Origin: Marinomonas atlantica
GTDB taxonomy: Bacteria; Pseudomonadota; Gammaproteobacteria; Pseudomonadales; Marinomonadaceae
DNA length: 64,000 nucleotides
Direction: 5' to 3'
NCBI RefSeq assembly: GCF_001639725.1
Contig: NZ_LTAW01000003.1
Coordinates: 62,001 to 126,000, forward strand
Position 1 is the stretch's first letter, and the number at the start of each line of letters is the position of its first letter. The position numbers and the translations under genes are program-made. The notes beneath the pieces were generated by a model. It was given only the letters and a program-made list of their open reading frames with translations. It made no database searches and was not told the DNA's origin. Positions 55,850-64,000 of the stretch are shown in pieces.

Positions 55850-56393
55850 CAAGTTCTGGTGTGGGTTCGGCAATGACATATTCCCCAGGCGCAATATTTT
55901 CAACGCTGTAGGGGCCTATTGCAGCTCGAATCAGACGAAGTGTCGGGAAGCCAACATGGGCGGTCATACGTCTGACTTGACGGTTTTTGCCTTCAGTTAT
56001 TTTGAGTTCAATCCAGCTAGTTGGAATATTGGCGCGTTCACGAATAGGTGGTATTCGTTTCCAAATATCAGGTGAGTCCATCTTACGGCACTCTGCAGGC
56101 TTGGTAAGCCCATCTTTTAACTCTACACCTACTTGAAGTGCTTTAATGGCATCTTCATTAATCTCACCTTCCACTTGCACCCAATAGGTTTTCGGCATTT
56201 TGAATTTTGGAGAGGCAATCAAATGCTGTAAAGGACCTTTGTCGGTCAGCAATAAAAGACCTTCAGAGTCAAAATCTAGCCGACCCGCAGGGTAGACTGC
56301 AGGAATATCTACATAGCTTGCGAGGGTATTTTTATGCCCATCGGACGTAAATTGGCTGAGGACTTGAAAGGGCTTGTTTAATAACAAAAGCAT
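55686..56393 (-). CDS. rluE: Ribosomal large-subunit pseudouridine synthase E-like
   Basis: A 235-residue RsuA/RluB-family enzyme. The catalytic Asp40 is in AGRLDFDSEGLLLLT, and KTYWVQVEGEI, EGKNRQVRRMTAHVGFPTLRLIRAAIG are the family blocks. RluE modifies U2457 of 23S rRNA. No S4 domain is present, as in RluE. The conserved part ends near residue 185; the last about 45 residues (REKARKTPSPNRRSPSSGSK and on) are basic and low-complexity, and this tail is encoded over the start of nudJ in a different frame. Confidence 0.9.
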   Translation of the reverse strand: MLLLLNKPFQVLSQFTSDGHKNTLASYVDIPAVYPAGRLDFDSEGLLLLTDKGPLQHLIASPKFKMPKTYWVQVEGEINEDAIKALQVGVELKDGLTKPAECRKMDSPDIWKRIPPIRERANIPTSWIELKITEGKNRQVRRMTAHVGFPTLRLIRAAIGPYSVENIAPGEYVIAEPTPELDEQVTQFEREKARKTPSPNRRSPSSGSKQSLPNGNRDSRRGDRYQPTSRSRGKR

Positions 56394-56503
56394 GGTAGAA
56401 ACACTTAAACAGAAAGTTTAGGGTGTAGTAATACACCTCTAGAATATTTGATCATACCAGAGGTAGTTGAATATTTGATTGGTCTAGTGATCTTTAAATT
56501 TTG

Positions 56504-56749
56504 CTAGGCTGATTCTGTAATATCTTCCTCGACGTTAGCTTCGCTCCCAACTGGCGTAATCTCAACGGCGTGTAAGCCTCGTTTTCCAGGGGAGGTGTCA
56601 AATGTGACAGTTTGGCCTGCCTTAAGGGTTTTGTAACCTTCGACGTTGATCGCTGAATAGTGAATGAACAAATCTTCGTCAAAACTGTCAGATACAATGA
56701 AGCCGTATCCTTTTGCGTTATTAAACCATTTAACGGATCCACGATGCAT
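56504..56749 (-). CDS. cspD: Cold-shock-like protein CspD
   Basis: An 81-residue cold-shock domain protein. KWFNNAKGYGFI (RNP1) and DLFIHYSAI (RNP2) are intact, and the C-terminal acidic tail (GSEANVEEDITESA) is a mark of CspD rather than CspA. CspD inhibits DNA replication and is made in stationary phase in E. coli. It is divergent from clpS, the standard gammaproteobacterial order. The shared spacer of about 270 bases contains no gene I can see. Confidence 0.95.
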   Translation of the reverse strand: MHRGSVKWFNNAKGYGFIVSDSFDEDLFIHYSAINVEGYKTLKAGQTVTFDTSPGKRGLHAVEITPVGSEANVEEDITESA

Positions 56750-57019
56750 GAGTCACTCCTTCAATACTCTTTGGCTCGATTAGCCGAACCGCAAATAAAC
56801 GCTGTTAATGAATTCGGTTTGATATATGTGATTAAAGATCTGTTAAACTCACTTTCATGATTTCAATAGGGTTTAATTGTGTGACTTTTGACCACATATA
56901 ACTTGAGAGTAGAACTCTATTGTGGATTTGTAAAATTCTTATTGTTTTCCACTTTCTGAGTAACTATGGATTGAGGAAATGCTAATTAACGTGAATATTT
57001 GTAGTGTTTGAGGTCCGAG

Positions 57020-57367
57020 ATGTTTGCATCGAAGCAAATTAGTCTAAGTTTAGAGGACGATGATAACGGTCACTCGTCAGTTGCGATTGCTCCAGATGAA
57101 ACTGATCTTCAGCCACCGTCTATGTATCAGGTGGTTTTATTTAACGATGACTATACGCCAATGGATTTTGTCGTATTTATTCTTCAGCGCTTTTTCAATA
57201 TGGATTCAGAAAAAGCCCAGCATGTAATGATGGAAGTACATACCAAAGGGAAGGGTGTCTGTGGCATTTACCCGTATGGTATTGCGGAAACCAAAGTAGC
57301 TATGGTGCAGCAGTTTTCAGAGCAAAACGAGCACCCCCTAATGTGCGACTTGCAAAAAGTCGACTGA
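57020..57367 (+). CDS. clpS: ClpA adaptor ClpS
   Basis: About 115 residues from the ATG at 57020 (GAGG six bases upstream); a TTG 12 bases earlier is less likely. The core MYQVVLFNDDYTPMDFVV, EVHTKGKGVCGIYPYGIAE and KVAMVQQFSEQNEHPL is that of ClpS, which binds N-degron substrates and hands them to ClpA. The N-terminal about 35 residues are polar and variable, as expected. clpA follows after 20 bases. Confidence 0.96.
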   Translation: MFASKQISLSLEDDDNGHSSVAIAPDETDLQPPSMYQVVLFNDDYTPMDFVVFILQRFFNMDSEKAQHVMMEVHTKGKGVCGIYPYGIAETKVAMVQQFSEQNEHPLMCDLQKVD

Positions 57368-57387
57368 TTTTTAGTGAGGGATAAGCG

Positions 57388-59649
57388 ATGCTAGATAAAG
57401 AACTAGAGCAAACCTTGAATAATGCTTTCAAAGCCGCTCGAGATAAGCGTCATGAATTTATGACCGTTGAGCACCTTTTATTAGCTTTGATTGACAATGC
57501 TGCCGCAAACAAAGTGCTAGAGGCTTGTGGTGTTACGTTAGAAACTTTGAGCAAGGAGTTAGAAGAGTTCGTTGACAGCACTACCCCCCTTATCCCAGAA
57601 GACGATCAAGAGCGGGAAGTGCAGCCTACCCTAGGGTTTCAGCGTGTGCTCCAGCGTGCGGTTTTCCACGTTCAATCATCTGGTAAGCGCGAAGTGACCG
57701 GTGCAAACGTATTGGTGGCGATCTTTAGTGAGCAAGAAAGCCAAGCCGTATACTTACTGCGTCGTCACAACGTTGCGCGTATCGATGTCGTAAACTTTGT
57801 GGCTCATGGTATTTCAAAACTAGGCGGCTCAACACCAGATGAACCCATTGAGCAAGAAGACGAAGACGGTGATGAAACAGCTAATGCACCGCTGCAAAAG
57901 TATGCGACAAACTTAAATGAAGAAGCAAAAGCAGGTCGAATAGATCGATTAATTGGGCGCCAAAACGAAGTTGAGCGAGTTGTACAAACACTTTCTCGTC
58001 GCCGAAAAAATAACCCGCTTTTAGTGGGTGAATCAGGCGTGGGTAAAACCGCTATTGCTGAAGGCCTTGCTAAGCGTATTGTGGATGGCGAAGTGCCTGA
58101 TGTGATAGCTGACGGTATTGTTTATTCGTTAGATCTTGGTGCTCTTTTAGCGGGTACCAAATATCGTGGTGATTTTGAGAAGCGTTTAAAACATCTTTTA
58201 GGCGAGTTGAAAAAGCTTCCTAATGCCATTTTATTCATTGACGAAATTCACACTATTATTGGCGCGGGTGCGGCATCTGGTGGCGTGATGGACGCTTCGA
58301 ACTTACTGAAACCTGCATTAAGTTCCGGTCAATTACGTTGCATTGGCTCAACAACGTTCCAAGAATTTCGTGGCATCTTCGAAAAAGATCATGCCTTGGC
58401 TCGTCGATTCCAGAAAATCGATGTCAATGAGCCGAGTGTTGATGATACCTATGAAATTTTGAAGGGCATTATCGGTGCCTTTGAAGAGCATCATAAAATC
58501 AAATACGAAGACGCAGCCTTGAAGGCCGCATCTGAACTTGCGCAGCGTTATGTTCCTGATCGTCATATGCCAGATAAAGCCATTGATGTAGTGGATGAAG
58601 CCGGTGCTTATCAGCGCTTGCAGCCAGAAGAGACACGTAAAGAAATCATCACGGTAGAAGATATTGAAGATATCGTTTCTAAGATCGCGCGAGTGCCAGT
58701 TAAAGCGGCCAACTCGGATGATAAGAAAGTACTGTCTAATCTTGAGCGCAACTTGAAAATGGTGGTGTTTGGTCAAGATGGTGCCATCGAATCCTTAGCG
58801 GATGCGATTAAGTTGTCTCGTGCAGGCCTGAAAGCCGAGCAGAAGCCGATTGGTTCATTCTTGATGGCTGGACCAACCGGTGTTGGTAAAACCGAGGTTA
58901 CGCGTCAGCTGGCGAAGATCATGGGGCTTGAGCTTATTCGCTTTGATATGTCTGAGTACATGGAGCGACATGCGGTATCACGTTTGATAGGTGCGCCACC
59001 AGGCTATGTTGGTTTCGATCAAGGTGGTTTACTGACTGAGGCCGTCACTAAGAACCCTCACAGCATTGTGTTGTTGGATGAGATTGAAAAAGCACATCCT
59101 GAAGTTTTCAATTTACTGTTACAAGTCATGGATCACGGTACACTGACGGATAACAACGGTCGTAAAGCGGATTTCCGTAATGTGGTATTAGTGATGACTT
59201 CGAATGCGGGTGCTGAAGTGCTTGCTAAGAGGTCGATTGGTTTCTCTATGCAGGATCATTCTACAGATGGAATGGAGGCTATTAACAAAACCTTTACTCC
59301 TGAGTTTCGTAACCGTTTAGATGCTGTGATTCAGTTTAAACAGCTTGATGAACAAGTTATCTTTAATGTTGTTGATAAATTCTTGGTCGAATTACAAGCT
59401 CAGCTAGATGCTAAAGGTGTTCTGATTGAAGTGAGTGATACAGCTCGCGGTTGGTTGGCCAGTAAAGGTTATGACCGTCAGATGGGCGCGCGACCGATGG
59501 CGCGTGTTATCCAAGAGCACCTGAAGAAACCACTTGCTAATATGATCTTATTTGGTGATTTAGTAGAAGGTGGTGTTGTCTCAGTCGCATTAGACGAAGA
59601 GAAAGATGAGCTGTCATTCTCTGTTAAGAAAGAGCCAGTGCGTTGTTGA
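57388..59649 (+). CDS. clpA: ATP-dependent Clp protease ATP-binding subunit ClpA
   Basis: A 753-residue AAA+ unfoldase: N-terminal double Clp repeat (about 1-145), D1 domain with Walker A GESGVGKT (from residue 214) and Walker [16 protein letters not shown], and D2 domain with Walker A GPTGVGKT (from 495), Walker [14 protein letters not shown] and the sensor region. The IGF-type ClpP-binding loop appears as SIGFSM near residue 615. It feeds substrates, including those brought by ClpS, to ClpP in the cytoplasm. A strong terminator follows. Confidence 0.97.
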   Translation: MLDKELEQTLNNAFKAARDKRHEFMTVEHLLLALIDNAAANKVLEACGVTLETLSKELEEFVDSTTPLIPEDDQEREVQPTLGFQRVLQRAVFHVQSSGKREVTGANVLVAIFSEQESQAVYLLRRHNVARIDVVNFVAHGISKLGGSTPDEPIEQEDEDGDETANAPLQKYATNLNEEAKAGRIDRLIGRQNEVERVVQTLSRRRKNNPLLVGESGVGKTAIAEGLAKRIVDGEVPDVIADGIVYSLDLGALLAGTKYRGDFEKRLKHLLGELKKLPNAILFIDEIHTIIGAGAASGGVMDASNLLKPALSSGQLRCIGSTTFQEFRGIFEKDHALARRFQKIDVNEPSVDDTYEILKGIIGAFEEHHKIKYEDAALKAASELAQRYVPDRHMPDKAIDVVDEAGAYQRLQPEETRKEIITVEDIEDIVSKIARVPVKAANSDDKKVLSNLERNLKMVVFGQDGAIESLADAIKLSRAGLKAEQKPIGSFLMAGPTGVGKTEVTRQLAKIMGLELIRFDMSEYMERHAVSRLIGAPPGYVGFDQGGLLTEAVTKNPHSIVLLDEIEKAHPEVFNLLLQVMDHGTLTDNNGRKADFRNVVLVMTSNAGAEVLAKRSIGFSMQDHSTDGMEAINKTFTPEFRNRLDAVIQFKQLDEQVIFNVVDKFLVELQAQLDAKGVLIEVSDTARGWLASKGYDRQMGARPMARVIQEHLKKPLANMILFGDLVEGGVVSVALDEEKDELSFSVKKEPVRC

Positions 59650-59700
59650 CATGAAGCTGTCTATGGGTGAAAGGCTTTATTTTCGACATGCCTTAAACGC

Positions 59701-59736
59701 AAAAAAGCCGCTTAAATGACTAAGCGGCTTTTTTTA
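59701..59736 (+). terminator. Bidirectional terminator between clpA and infA
   Basis: AAAAAAGCCGCTTA/TAAGCGGCTTTTTT, a long stem with flanking A and T tracts. Confidence 0.95.
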
Positions 59737-59757
59737 TGAATCACATTCTCGTTTAAA

Positions 59758-59976
59758 TTAGCGAGAACGGTAAACAATTCGACCTTTTGATAAGTCGTAA
59801 GGTGTCAGTTCAACCTTAACTTTATCGCCTGTCAAAATTCGAATGTAGTTTTTACGCATTTTTCCGGAAATATGCGCTGTCACAACGTGACCATTTTCAA
59901 GTTCCACACGGAACATAGTGTTTGGAAGGGTATCGACAATCGTACCTTCCATTTCAATGCTGTCTTCTTTTGCCAC
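59758..59976 (-). CDS. infA: Translation initiation factor IF-1
   Basis: A 72-residue S1-fold protein. [20 protein letters not shown] and [19 protein letters not shown] and [17 protein letters not shown] are nearly invariant. IF-1 blocks the ribosomal A site during initiation. Its place between clpA and aat follows the gammaproteobacterial order; the arginyl-tRNA-protein transferase gene (ate/bpt) that lies here in pseudomonads is absent. Confidence 0.98.
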   Translation of the reverse strand: MAKEDSIEMEGTIVDTLPNTMFRVELENGHVVTAHISGKMRKNYIRILTGDKVKVELTPYDLSKGRIVYRSR

Positions 59977-60103
59977 AATCAGTGTCCTGTTCTTAATTAA
60001 GGTTAAGCATTCTCTCGCTATTTAGGCTAAAAATAGGCTTGTGATTGGCGAGTTTGCTAAAATTTCGGCCGTATTTTGCCCAAAATAGCGCTAAAAAGCA
60101 AAT

Positions 60104-60871
60104 TTAGCCCATAAAATTAGTAATGGGTAAAGGCTCTTTCTGCTGTGCTAGTGCTGCTAGTCGGCTGTTTGGGCTAGGGCTGGGTATCAAGTGCTGCAAC
60201 GTATTAACAAAATCACGTTTGTTAATCATCTTGGCGCCCAATGACGTAAGGTGCTCTGAATATACTTGGCAGTCGATCATTTGTATACCTAGTTCAGCTG
60301 CTAACTGACAAAACTGCCATAATGCCACTTTTGAGCCATTGTTTTTAAGCGAATACATAGATTCTCCAAAAAACATATTCCCCATGGCAACACCATAAAA
60401 ACCACCAGCTAATTCATTCTCCAAAAAAGTTTCAACAGAAAAAGCAAAGCCTTGCTCGTTTAATTTTGAATACGCATCAATGATGTCTTTGGATATCCAG
60501 GTTCCTTCATTGTTAGCCCGTAGTTTACGGCATATGTCGACAGATTGCCTGAAATCTGTGTTGACTTTCCAGTGCCAGTTTTTATTTTTTAGACTTTTTT
60601 GAAGTGATTTGCTGGTATGAAAATCTGATGGAATCAGTGTGCAGCGCTCATGTGGATGCCACCAAAGGATTGGATCGGGGTCACTGTACCAAGGGAAAAA
60701 ACCATGCTGGTAAAGGTGAATTAATCGCTCAGGTTTTAAATCGCCACCGACTGCAGAGAGCCCTTCTGGGTCATCCAAGGACTTAAAGGGGTCTGGTGTA
60801 TCAAAGATAGATTCTGTCAGAAGAACGAGCTCTTGTGTGTTTTTTGAGCTTTTTTCAGTGTGATCTAGCAT
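60104..60871 (-). CDS. aat: Leucyl/phenylalanyl-tRNA-protein transferase
   Basis: A 255-residue Aat. FPPxxxA-type residues appear as DPEGLSAVGGDLKPERLIHLYQHGFFPWYSD, with WWHPHERCTLIP, GGFYGVAMGNMFFGESMYS and MIDCQVYSEHLTSLGA, all diagnostic. It adds Leu or Phe to proteins with N-terminal Lys or Arg, creating N-degrons recognised by ClpS, so it works with the clpS-clpA pair nearby. It is about 20 residues longer at the N-terminus than E. coli Aat. Confidence 0.96.
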   Translation of the reverse strand: MLDHTEKSSKNTQELVLLTESIFDTPDPFKSLDDPEGLSAVGGDLKPERLIHLYQHGFFPWYSDPDPILWWHPHERCTLIPSDFHTSKSLQKSLKNKNWHWKVNTDFRQSVDICRKLRANNEGTWISKDIIDAYSKLNEQGFAFSVETFLENELAGGFYGVAMGNMFFGESMYSLKNNGSKVALWQFCQLAAELGIQMIDCQVYSEHLTSLGAKMINKRDFVNTLQHLIPSPSPNSRLAALAQQKEPLPITNFMG

Positions 60872-60934
60872 TGAATCTCTTATAAGTGCTTATTCCGATG
60901 CCATTATTATCCATAATTTTTACCTTGTTTTCCT

Positions 60935-60966
60935 AGCGTTAAGTGTAATAGTTACGCTTTTTTTGT
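60935..60966 (+). terminator. Possible orphan terminator facing right
   Basis: AGCG-TTAA/TTA-CGCT imperfect hairpin and a run of seven T on the plus strand, though the gene to its left (aat) runs the other way. The rest of the 470-base spacer to the porin gene is AT-rich, with long A runs near 61070-61085, and holds no gene I can see. Confidence 0.35.
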
Positions 60967-61340
60967 CTCTTTGTAGGGAATATGTATTAAAATCGTACGT
61001 AAACCGCATGAAAACACTCTTTGATATGCTTGTTTTAACCTCAAGACATAAGCAAAACACGAAAAATGCAAAAAAAAATCAAAAAAAGTGTCTGTAATGC
61101 TTGACCAGCAAAGCGAATCTTGGTTTTAATCAAGTAAGTTCAGAGCAGCAAACAAAAAAACTAAACGAATTGCTGCTGATGAGCTAAAAATTTTTCGGTG
61201 TTGTGGGTTTGTCACAAAACTGAAATTGATAGGCTTTACTATGTTTAAGTCGCTGATATTGCAGCGTTAAATAATTTTAAGGTGCTAAGCCTTTCAAAAG
61301 GTCTTAAGACCGAACATATATAATTAAAGGGGAATCTTGA

Positions 61341-62213
61341 ATGAAAGCGATTAAACTTGCTTCTGTTTTCGCGGTATCAGCTGTTGCAGCTGCGGTATCT
61401 ACATCTACTTTCGCGGCTGAGCCAGTATTTTCTGGTGAAGCAGGCTTAGAATACACTAGCTACTACGGTGATTCTAAAGCTAAAAACGATCTTGCTGATG
61501 GTACTGACGTAGGTGAAGTTGAGCTATCTATCGATACTGGTATCGTATATGCAGAGATCGAAGTTGCGACTACGGGCGCTGACGAAGGTACTTCTGTAAA
61601 CTTTGAAAAACTATACGTTAAACAAGGTGCAGTTTCTTTTGGTCGTTTCGACGGTTCAGTAGCTGCGAACGCATTCATGGGCATGGATGAGATTGGTTAC
61701 ACTGGTATCGATCTACGTACAGCACAAGGCGATACTGATAACACTGGTCTACGTTACGCTGTAGCTCCAGGCCTTACTGTAGCACTTGAAGCTACTACAA
61801 ACTCTACAGATGATTCAGATGTTGGCGCGGCAATTTCTTATGTTGCTGATCTTGAAGGTATCAAGCTAGGTATCTCTGGCGGCGCGATTGGCGATGCTAA
61901 CGCAGTAAACGTTGGTGCTCAATTCAATGCAGGTCCAGCTACATTCTCTCTTAACTACGGTACTGGTGAGCGTGGAACAGATCCAGCAACTACAGACGTT
62001 GAAGAAGTTGGTTTCGGAATCGAGTTTGCTGCTACTGAAGCGCTTACTTTGACTCTTCAATACGCTAAAGACCTTGAAGGTGTTAATGAAGAAGATGGTA
62101 CTTACTTCGTTGCTTCTTATGGTGCTGGCGATTTAACGTACTACTTTGAAAACTACAACGGTGTTTACGCTGGTGTAGAGAAGAACGTTTTAGGTGTAAC
62201 AGCTTCTTTCTAA
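61341..62213 (+). CDS. Outer-membrane porin
   Basis: A 290-residue precursor with a signal peptide of about 25 residues ending STFA. The mature part alternates polar and hydrophobic residues in beta-strand fashion, with KLYVKQGAVSFGRFDGSVA (porin strand and turn) and a C-terminal strand ending in Phe (VLGVTASF), as recognised by the assembly machinery. It is acidic and, at about 265 mature residues, shorter than common 16-strand porins. GGGGAA precedes the ATG, and a long leader and strong terminator suggest high expression. Confidence 0.85.
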   Translation: MKAIKLASVFAVSAVAAAVSTSTFAAEPVFSGEAGLEYTSYYGDSKAKNDLADGTDVGEVELSIDTGIVYAEIEVATTGADEGTSVNFEKLYVKQGAVSFGRFDGSVAANAFMGMDEIGYTGIDLRTAQGDTDNTGLRYAVAPGLTVALEATTNSTDDSDVGAAISYVADLEGIKLGISGGAIGDANAVNVGAQFNAGPATFSLNYGTGERGTDPATTDVEEVGFGIEFAATEALTLTLQYAKDLEGVNEEDGTYFVASYGAGDLTYYFENYNGVYAGVEKNVLGVTASF

Positions 62214-62237
62214 GATTTCCCTATCTTAGCAAAAGCG

Positions 62238-62267
62238 AAAGCCAGCCCTTCGGGCTGGCTTTTTTTA
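62238..62267 (+). terminator. Terminator after the porin gene
   Basis: AGCCAGCCC-TTC-GGGCTGGCT hairpin followed by seven T. Confidence 0.95.
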
Positions 62268-62316
62268 TGGTAAGCTTGCACCTTAAACATTGGCTGATGA
62301 CATTGGAAGGTGGCTT

Positions 62317-64000
62317 TTGACACAAGTAGGGCGTGAGTCTGTAGGATCACTTGTCTGGGGAACATTCGCGAAGCAGGCGGCGTTTATTGCCGCAATGATA
62401 TTTTTTCTATTTTTTGCATTTGCGACGTATACCTACAATCCAGAAGATGCCGGTTGGTTTTATTCTGGTAGTGGCGGTACCGTTCAAAATTCTATGGGTC
62501 CGATAGGTGCAATGTTAGCTGATTTATTGTCAGCCTTCTTTGGCAGCCTTTTTTATTCGTTACCTCTTCTTTTCTTATTAGTTGCCTTTATATTATGGCG
62601 CAACCCACACCAAATGATCCCGCTTAATAATGCCATTCTTTGTTGCGTTGGTAGTATTTTATATTTGAGCTTTGGCTCCGCACTTTGTTTCTTGCATACA
62701 GTAGGAAATGCTTCGCTCCAGTTTGGAGCAGGCGGTATTCTAGGCCAATCCCTTGGACAGTTGCTCTATCACTGGATTGGCTACGATGGTGCTACTCTAG
62801 TCAGTCTTGCTTTGGTTTTACTCGCGTTTACTCTTTTAGCTCAAGTCCATTGGTCGCAGGCGCTTGAATTTATTGGCGAGCGTACGGAAATGGCTTATCT
62901 GTGGGTTATTGGACGTTTTCAACGTGATGAGGATGTAGAAGAAGATGATAAATCAACTAAACAGAAAGCGAAAAAGGCTGCTGAGAAAGCAGCTAGGAAA
63001 GCAGTCGAAGAAGACGAATTAGAAAAGCCTGCTATATTCCGCAAGAAGAAAGTGACGCAAGTGATCGACGAAGAGGTCGAATCAACTGAAACGGAAAAGA
63101 AAGTGTCTTTATGGGAAAAAATGAAAGGCAAGTTTGCTCGTTCGTCCAAGACAGAAGACTCAGTTCAACTAGAAACCAATAGAGAACAACGAGAGCCAAG
63201 TTTTGATGGGCTGGACTCAGCGTCCTTTAATGACAGCGATGAGACTTTTGATTTTACAGATACCTTGTATGTCGAAGAAGATCATCGCGATATCAGCTTT
63301 GATGAAGTATGGGATAAGAAAGAACCTAGTGCACTATCTAAAACAAAGTTGTCAGCTGCTAACATGCAGCATAAGCAGAAAACTTTCAGTACTGAAAAGT
63401 CTCTTGAAGAGCAAGTAGCGATGGAGCAATCTTCTACCCAGACTCGTTCGCAGCAAGAAACAGAGCTTCAGTTTGCAGCGGATCAAGGTGTGGATGAACA
63501 GACCATCATAACAGAGAGAGTGGTCAAGCTACCTAAAACACAATTATCAGCGCAACCTACTCCTGATGCAGCGGCACACAAACCTGCGGTGAAAACGTTG
63601 TCAGAGGCCAAGCAACTTGATGGCCTTGGTGGGCCATCGGCTGAAGTTGAGCGCTCTGAAGCACTTTATAGTTTGCCTGATCGAGCTGTTTTAACACCTC
63701 CGAAGCCTAAAAAAGGTGGTTATACGGAAGATGAACTATTAGATCTTTCCGCATTATTAGAGCAACGATTACAAGATTTTGGTGTGAAAGCAGAAGTTGT
63801 AGAGGTCAACCCAGGCCCGGTTATTACCCGTTTTGAAATTCAGCCAGCGCCTGGTGTAAAAGTTTCTCGAATCACAAACTTAGCTAAAGATTTAGCGCGC
63901 TCATTAAGTGTATTAAGTGTACGAGTGGTCGAAGTTATTGCGGGTAAATCAACCATTGGTATTGAAATACCAAATCAAAACCGTGACACCGTTTACTTTT
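62317..64000 (+). CDS. ftsK: DNA translocase FtsK, N-terminal part (runs off window end)
   Basis: 561 codons are visible. The start is a TTG at 62317, with GGAAGG six bases upstream; no ATG is near. Four membrane segments (to about residue 185) include QFGAGGILGQSLGQLL, then a long acidic, repetitive linker (about 205-465), then the start of the alpha domain with YTEDELLDLSALLEQRL, DFGVKAEVVEVNPGPVITRF and PAPGVKVSRITNLAKDLARS. FtsK links division to chromosome-dimer resolution. The motor's Walker motifs lie beyond the edge. Confidence 0.95.
   Translation, partial: MTQVGRESVGSLVWGTFAKQAAFIAAMIFFLFFAFATYTYNPEDAGWFYSGSGGTVQNSMGPIGAMLADLLSAFFGSLFYSLPLLFLLVAFILWRNPHQMIPLNNAILCCVGSILYLSFGSALCFLHTVGNASLQFGAGGILGQSLGQLLYHWIGYDGATLVSLALVLLAFTLLAQVHWSQALEFIGERTEMAYLWVIGRFQRDEDVEEDDKSTKQKAKKAAEKAARKAVEEDELEKPAIFRKKKVTQVIDEEVESTETEKKVSLWEKMKGKFARSSKTEDSVQLETNREQREPSFDGLDSASFNDSDETFDFTDTLYVEEDHRDISFDEVWDKKEPSALSKTKLSAANMQHKQKTFSTEKSLEEQVAMEQSSTQTRSQQETELQFAADQGVDEQTIITERVVKLPKTQLSAQPTPDAAAHKPAVKTLSEAKQLDGLGGPSAEVERSEALYSLPDRAVLTPPKPKKGGYTEDELLDLSALLEQRLQDFGVKAEVVEVNPGPVITRFEIQPAPGVKVSRITNLAKDLARSLSVLSVRVVEVIAGKSTIGIEIPNQNRDTVYF

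Noticed and set aside
58348..58776. Minus-strand frame of 142 codons in clpA
   Set aside because: Opposite the conserved D1-D2 region of ClpA; no start signal.
61060..61095. A-rich stretch as a repeat array or CRISPR-like leader
   Set aside because: Only poly-A runs without repeated spacers; probably promoter-region curvature.

Overview
The window looks like a chromosomal segment of a marine gammaproteobacterium of the Oceanospirillales, most like Marinomonas. This is a judgement from moderate-to-low GC, from the mix of Pseudomonas-type and Enterobacterium-type gene orders (icd/hflD/mnmA/nudJ/rluE and cspD/clpS/clpA/infA/aat/ftsK), and from a complete glycine-betaine demethylation cluster of the Pseudomonas type. 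I see no insertion sequence, prophage, integrase or CRISPR array. Almost all genes are intact; the one clear casualty is a folM remnant upstream of folE. Family names are given from recognisable motifs, not from database searches.

Region 1 (1-13.3 kb) is a run of accessory and envelope genes: the 5' part of a chemoreceptor, an FUSC-type membrane protein, a cobalamin riboswitch driving a lone CbiM-like metal permease, a LysR/MFS divergent pair, a large GGDEF-EAL protein, ghrA, an hpaF-like isomerase, outer-membrane phospholipase A, a lipoprotein with an internal duplication, a PAP2 phosphatase translationally coupled to a glycosyltransferase, and a Tat-type dienelactone-hydrolase-like protein. 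Region 2 (13.3-32.9 kb) carries the folM remnant and folE, transporters, two identical tRNA-Leu(UAG) genes each with its own promoter and terminator, an AraC/aldehyde dehydrogenase pair, a PiT phosphate transporter behind a Pho-box-like array, a tandem pair of related membrane-anchored proteins of unknown function, topB, a universal stress protein, an overlooked 45-residue membrane protein behind a perfect palindrome, fklB, roxA, purB and a second chemoreceptor.

Region 3 (33.0-50.9 kb) is the metabolic centre: a BCCT betaine transporter, the Rieske betaine demethylase GbcA with its reductase GbcB, the dimethylglycine demethylase DgcA/DgcB with a dedicated electron-transfer flavoprotein pair, a membrane-dipeptidase-like and a V4R-like protein that accompany these genes in Pseudomonas, and the regulator GbdR. 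Together these take glycine betaine in and convert it to dimethylglycine and then sarcosine; the sarcosine oxidase genes are not here. A cyclic-nucleotide-binding/CBS/DUF294 protein and a DnaQ-like exonuclease follow gbcB with almost no spacing, and an 80-residue protein of unknown function follows the etf genes.

Region 4 (51-64 kb) is housekeeping: monomeric isocitrate dehydrogenase, hflD, mnmA, nudJ overlapping rluE, cspD, clpS-clpA, infA, aat, a small porin and the start of ftsK, which runs off the end. The most unusual signals are a leader upstream of the BCCT gene whose 5' arm can pair with either of two copies of the same 7-mer (one holding the ribosome-binding site), the 164-nt out-of-frame rluE/nudJ overlap, an iron-sulfur ligand replaced by Ala in DgcA, the folM remnant, and several unexplained perfect palindromes.
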